From Methanoregula sp. (GTDB lineage: Archaea; Halobacteriota; Methanomicrobia; Methanomicrobiales; Methanospirillaceae), in assembly GCA_030653335.1 (NCBI GenBank), contig JAURZP010000138.1, positions 1 through 12,543 on the forward strand: 12,543 nucleotides of DNA, read 5' to 3'. The position numbers and the translations under genes were made by a program. Shown here piece by piece: positions 12,476 through 12,543 of the stretch (the first letter of the stretch is position 1; every line of letters starts with the position of its first letter). A model generated the notes under the pieces. It did not search any database. It was not told the DNA's origin and was given only the letters and a program-made list of their open reading frames with translations.

Positions 12476-12543
12476 ATGGATTTCGATTTCACGCCCTACA
12501 ACCAGCTGATGTTCTTTATTGGGGAACTCACGGTTCTTATCAT
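12476..12543 (+). CDS. Start of a further gene, possibly a membrane protein (cut by window end)
   Basis: An ATG at 12476 opens a frame that runs to the window end: 22 complete codons, reading MDFDFTPYNQLMFFIGELTV and on. The segment from residue 11 is hydrophobic, like the beginning of a membrane helix. A TATA-like GATATACATAAAC (about 12417-12429), inside the end of mtnA, would place a transcription start in the spacer. No GGAGG site precedes the ATG; instead CTCCTCC stands there. Too little is visible to name a family. Confidence 0.45.
   Translation, partial: MDFDFTPYNQLMFFIGELTVLI

Overview
The window looks like part of a chromosome of a methanogenic archaeon, most likely a Methanomicrobiales (Methanoregula-like) organism. 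The case rests on several things. There is an HdrA-type (heterodisulfide reductase A) flavin/iron-sulfur protein, an archaeal-type phosphopantetheine adenylyltransferase, a separate PyrB/PyrI pair with a zinc regulatory chain, a CamH-like gamma-carbonic anhydrase and a DUF169 protein. TATA-like boxes, T-tract terminators, GTG starts and probably leaderless genes also point to archaea. The genus is inference.

Layout. Positions 1-409: 3' part of an AT-rich gene for a membrane protein of unknown function. Positions 410-1302: almost 0.9 kb without a convincing gene but with a lot of secondary structure. It holds a T-tract terminator, a long hairpin (464-515), a 125-base multibranch inverted-repeat element (599-723) and a set of repeats around TGTACCCACG. 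Positions 1303-1641: a small unknown protein. Positions 1700-2473 (minus): a DUF169 protein. Positions 2676-3315: a VapBC-type toxin-antitoxin pair with a possible operator. Positions 3381-6836 (minus): a three-gene nucleotide-sugar operon (PLP aminotransferase, Gfo/Idh/MocA oxidoreductase, nucleotide-sugar 6-dehydrogenase). This is the enzyme set for a 3-amino (2,3-diacetamido type) uronic acid, except that no acetyltransferase is present here.

Positions 7072-8447: pyrBI, aspartate carbamoyltransferase catalytic and regulatory chains, with an ATGA overlap. Positions 8520-8642: a possible 40-residue very basic small protein. Positions 8689-9066: MscL-type mechanosensitive channel. Positions 9156-9614 (minus): CoaD for coenzyme A synthesis, divergent by only 30 bases from a plus-strand operon of a CamH-like protein, a short HdrA-like protein and MtnA, whose reading frames overlap by 8 and 4 bases. 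A further gene begins at 12476 and runs off the window.

Most of the window is housekeeping metabolism (pyrimidine, CoA, sugar nucleotides, methylthioadenosine or deoxyadenosine salvage). I see no clear new defence or mobile system. The best candidates for something undescribed are the structured, repeat-rich region at 464-1042, the coupled CamH/short-HdrA/MtnA operon, and the small basic reading frame before mscL. Family calls come from motifs I can read in the translations; no database search was run.
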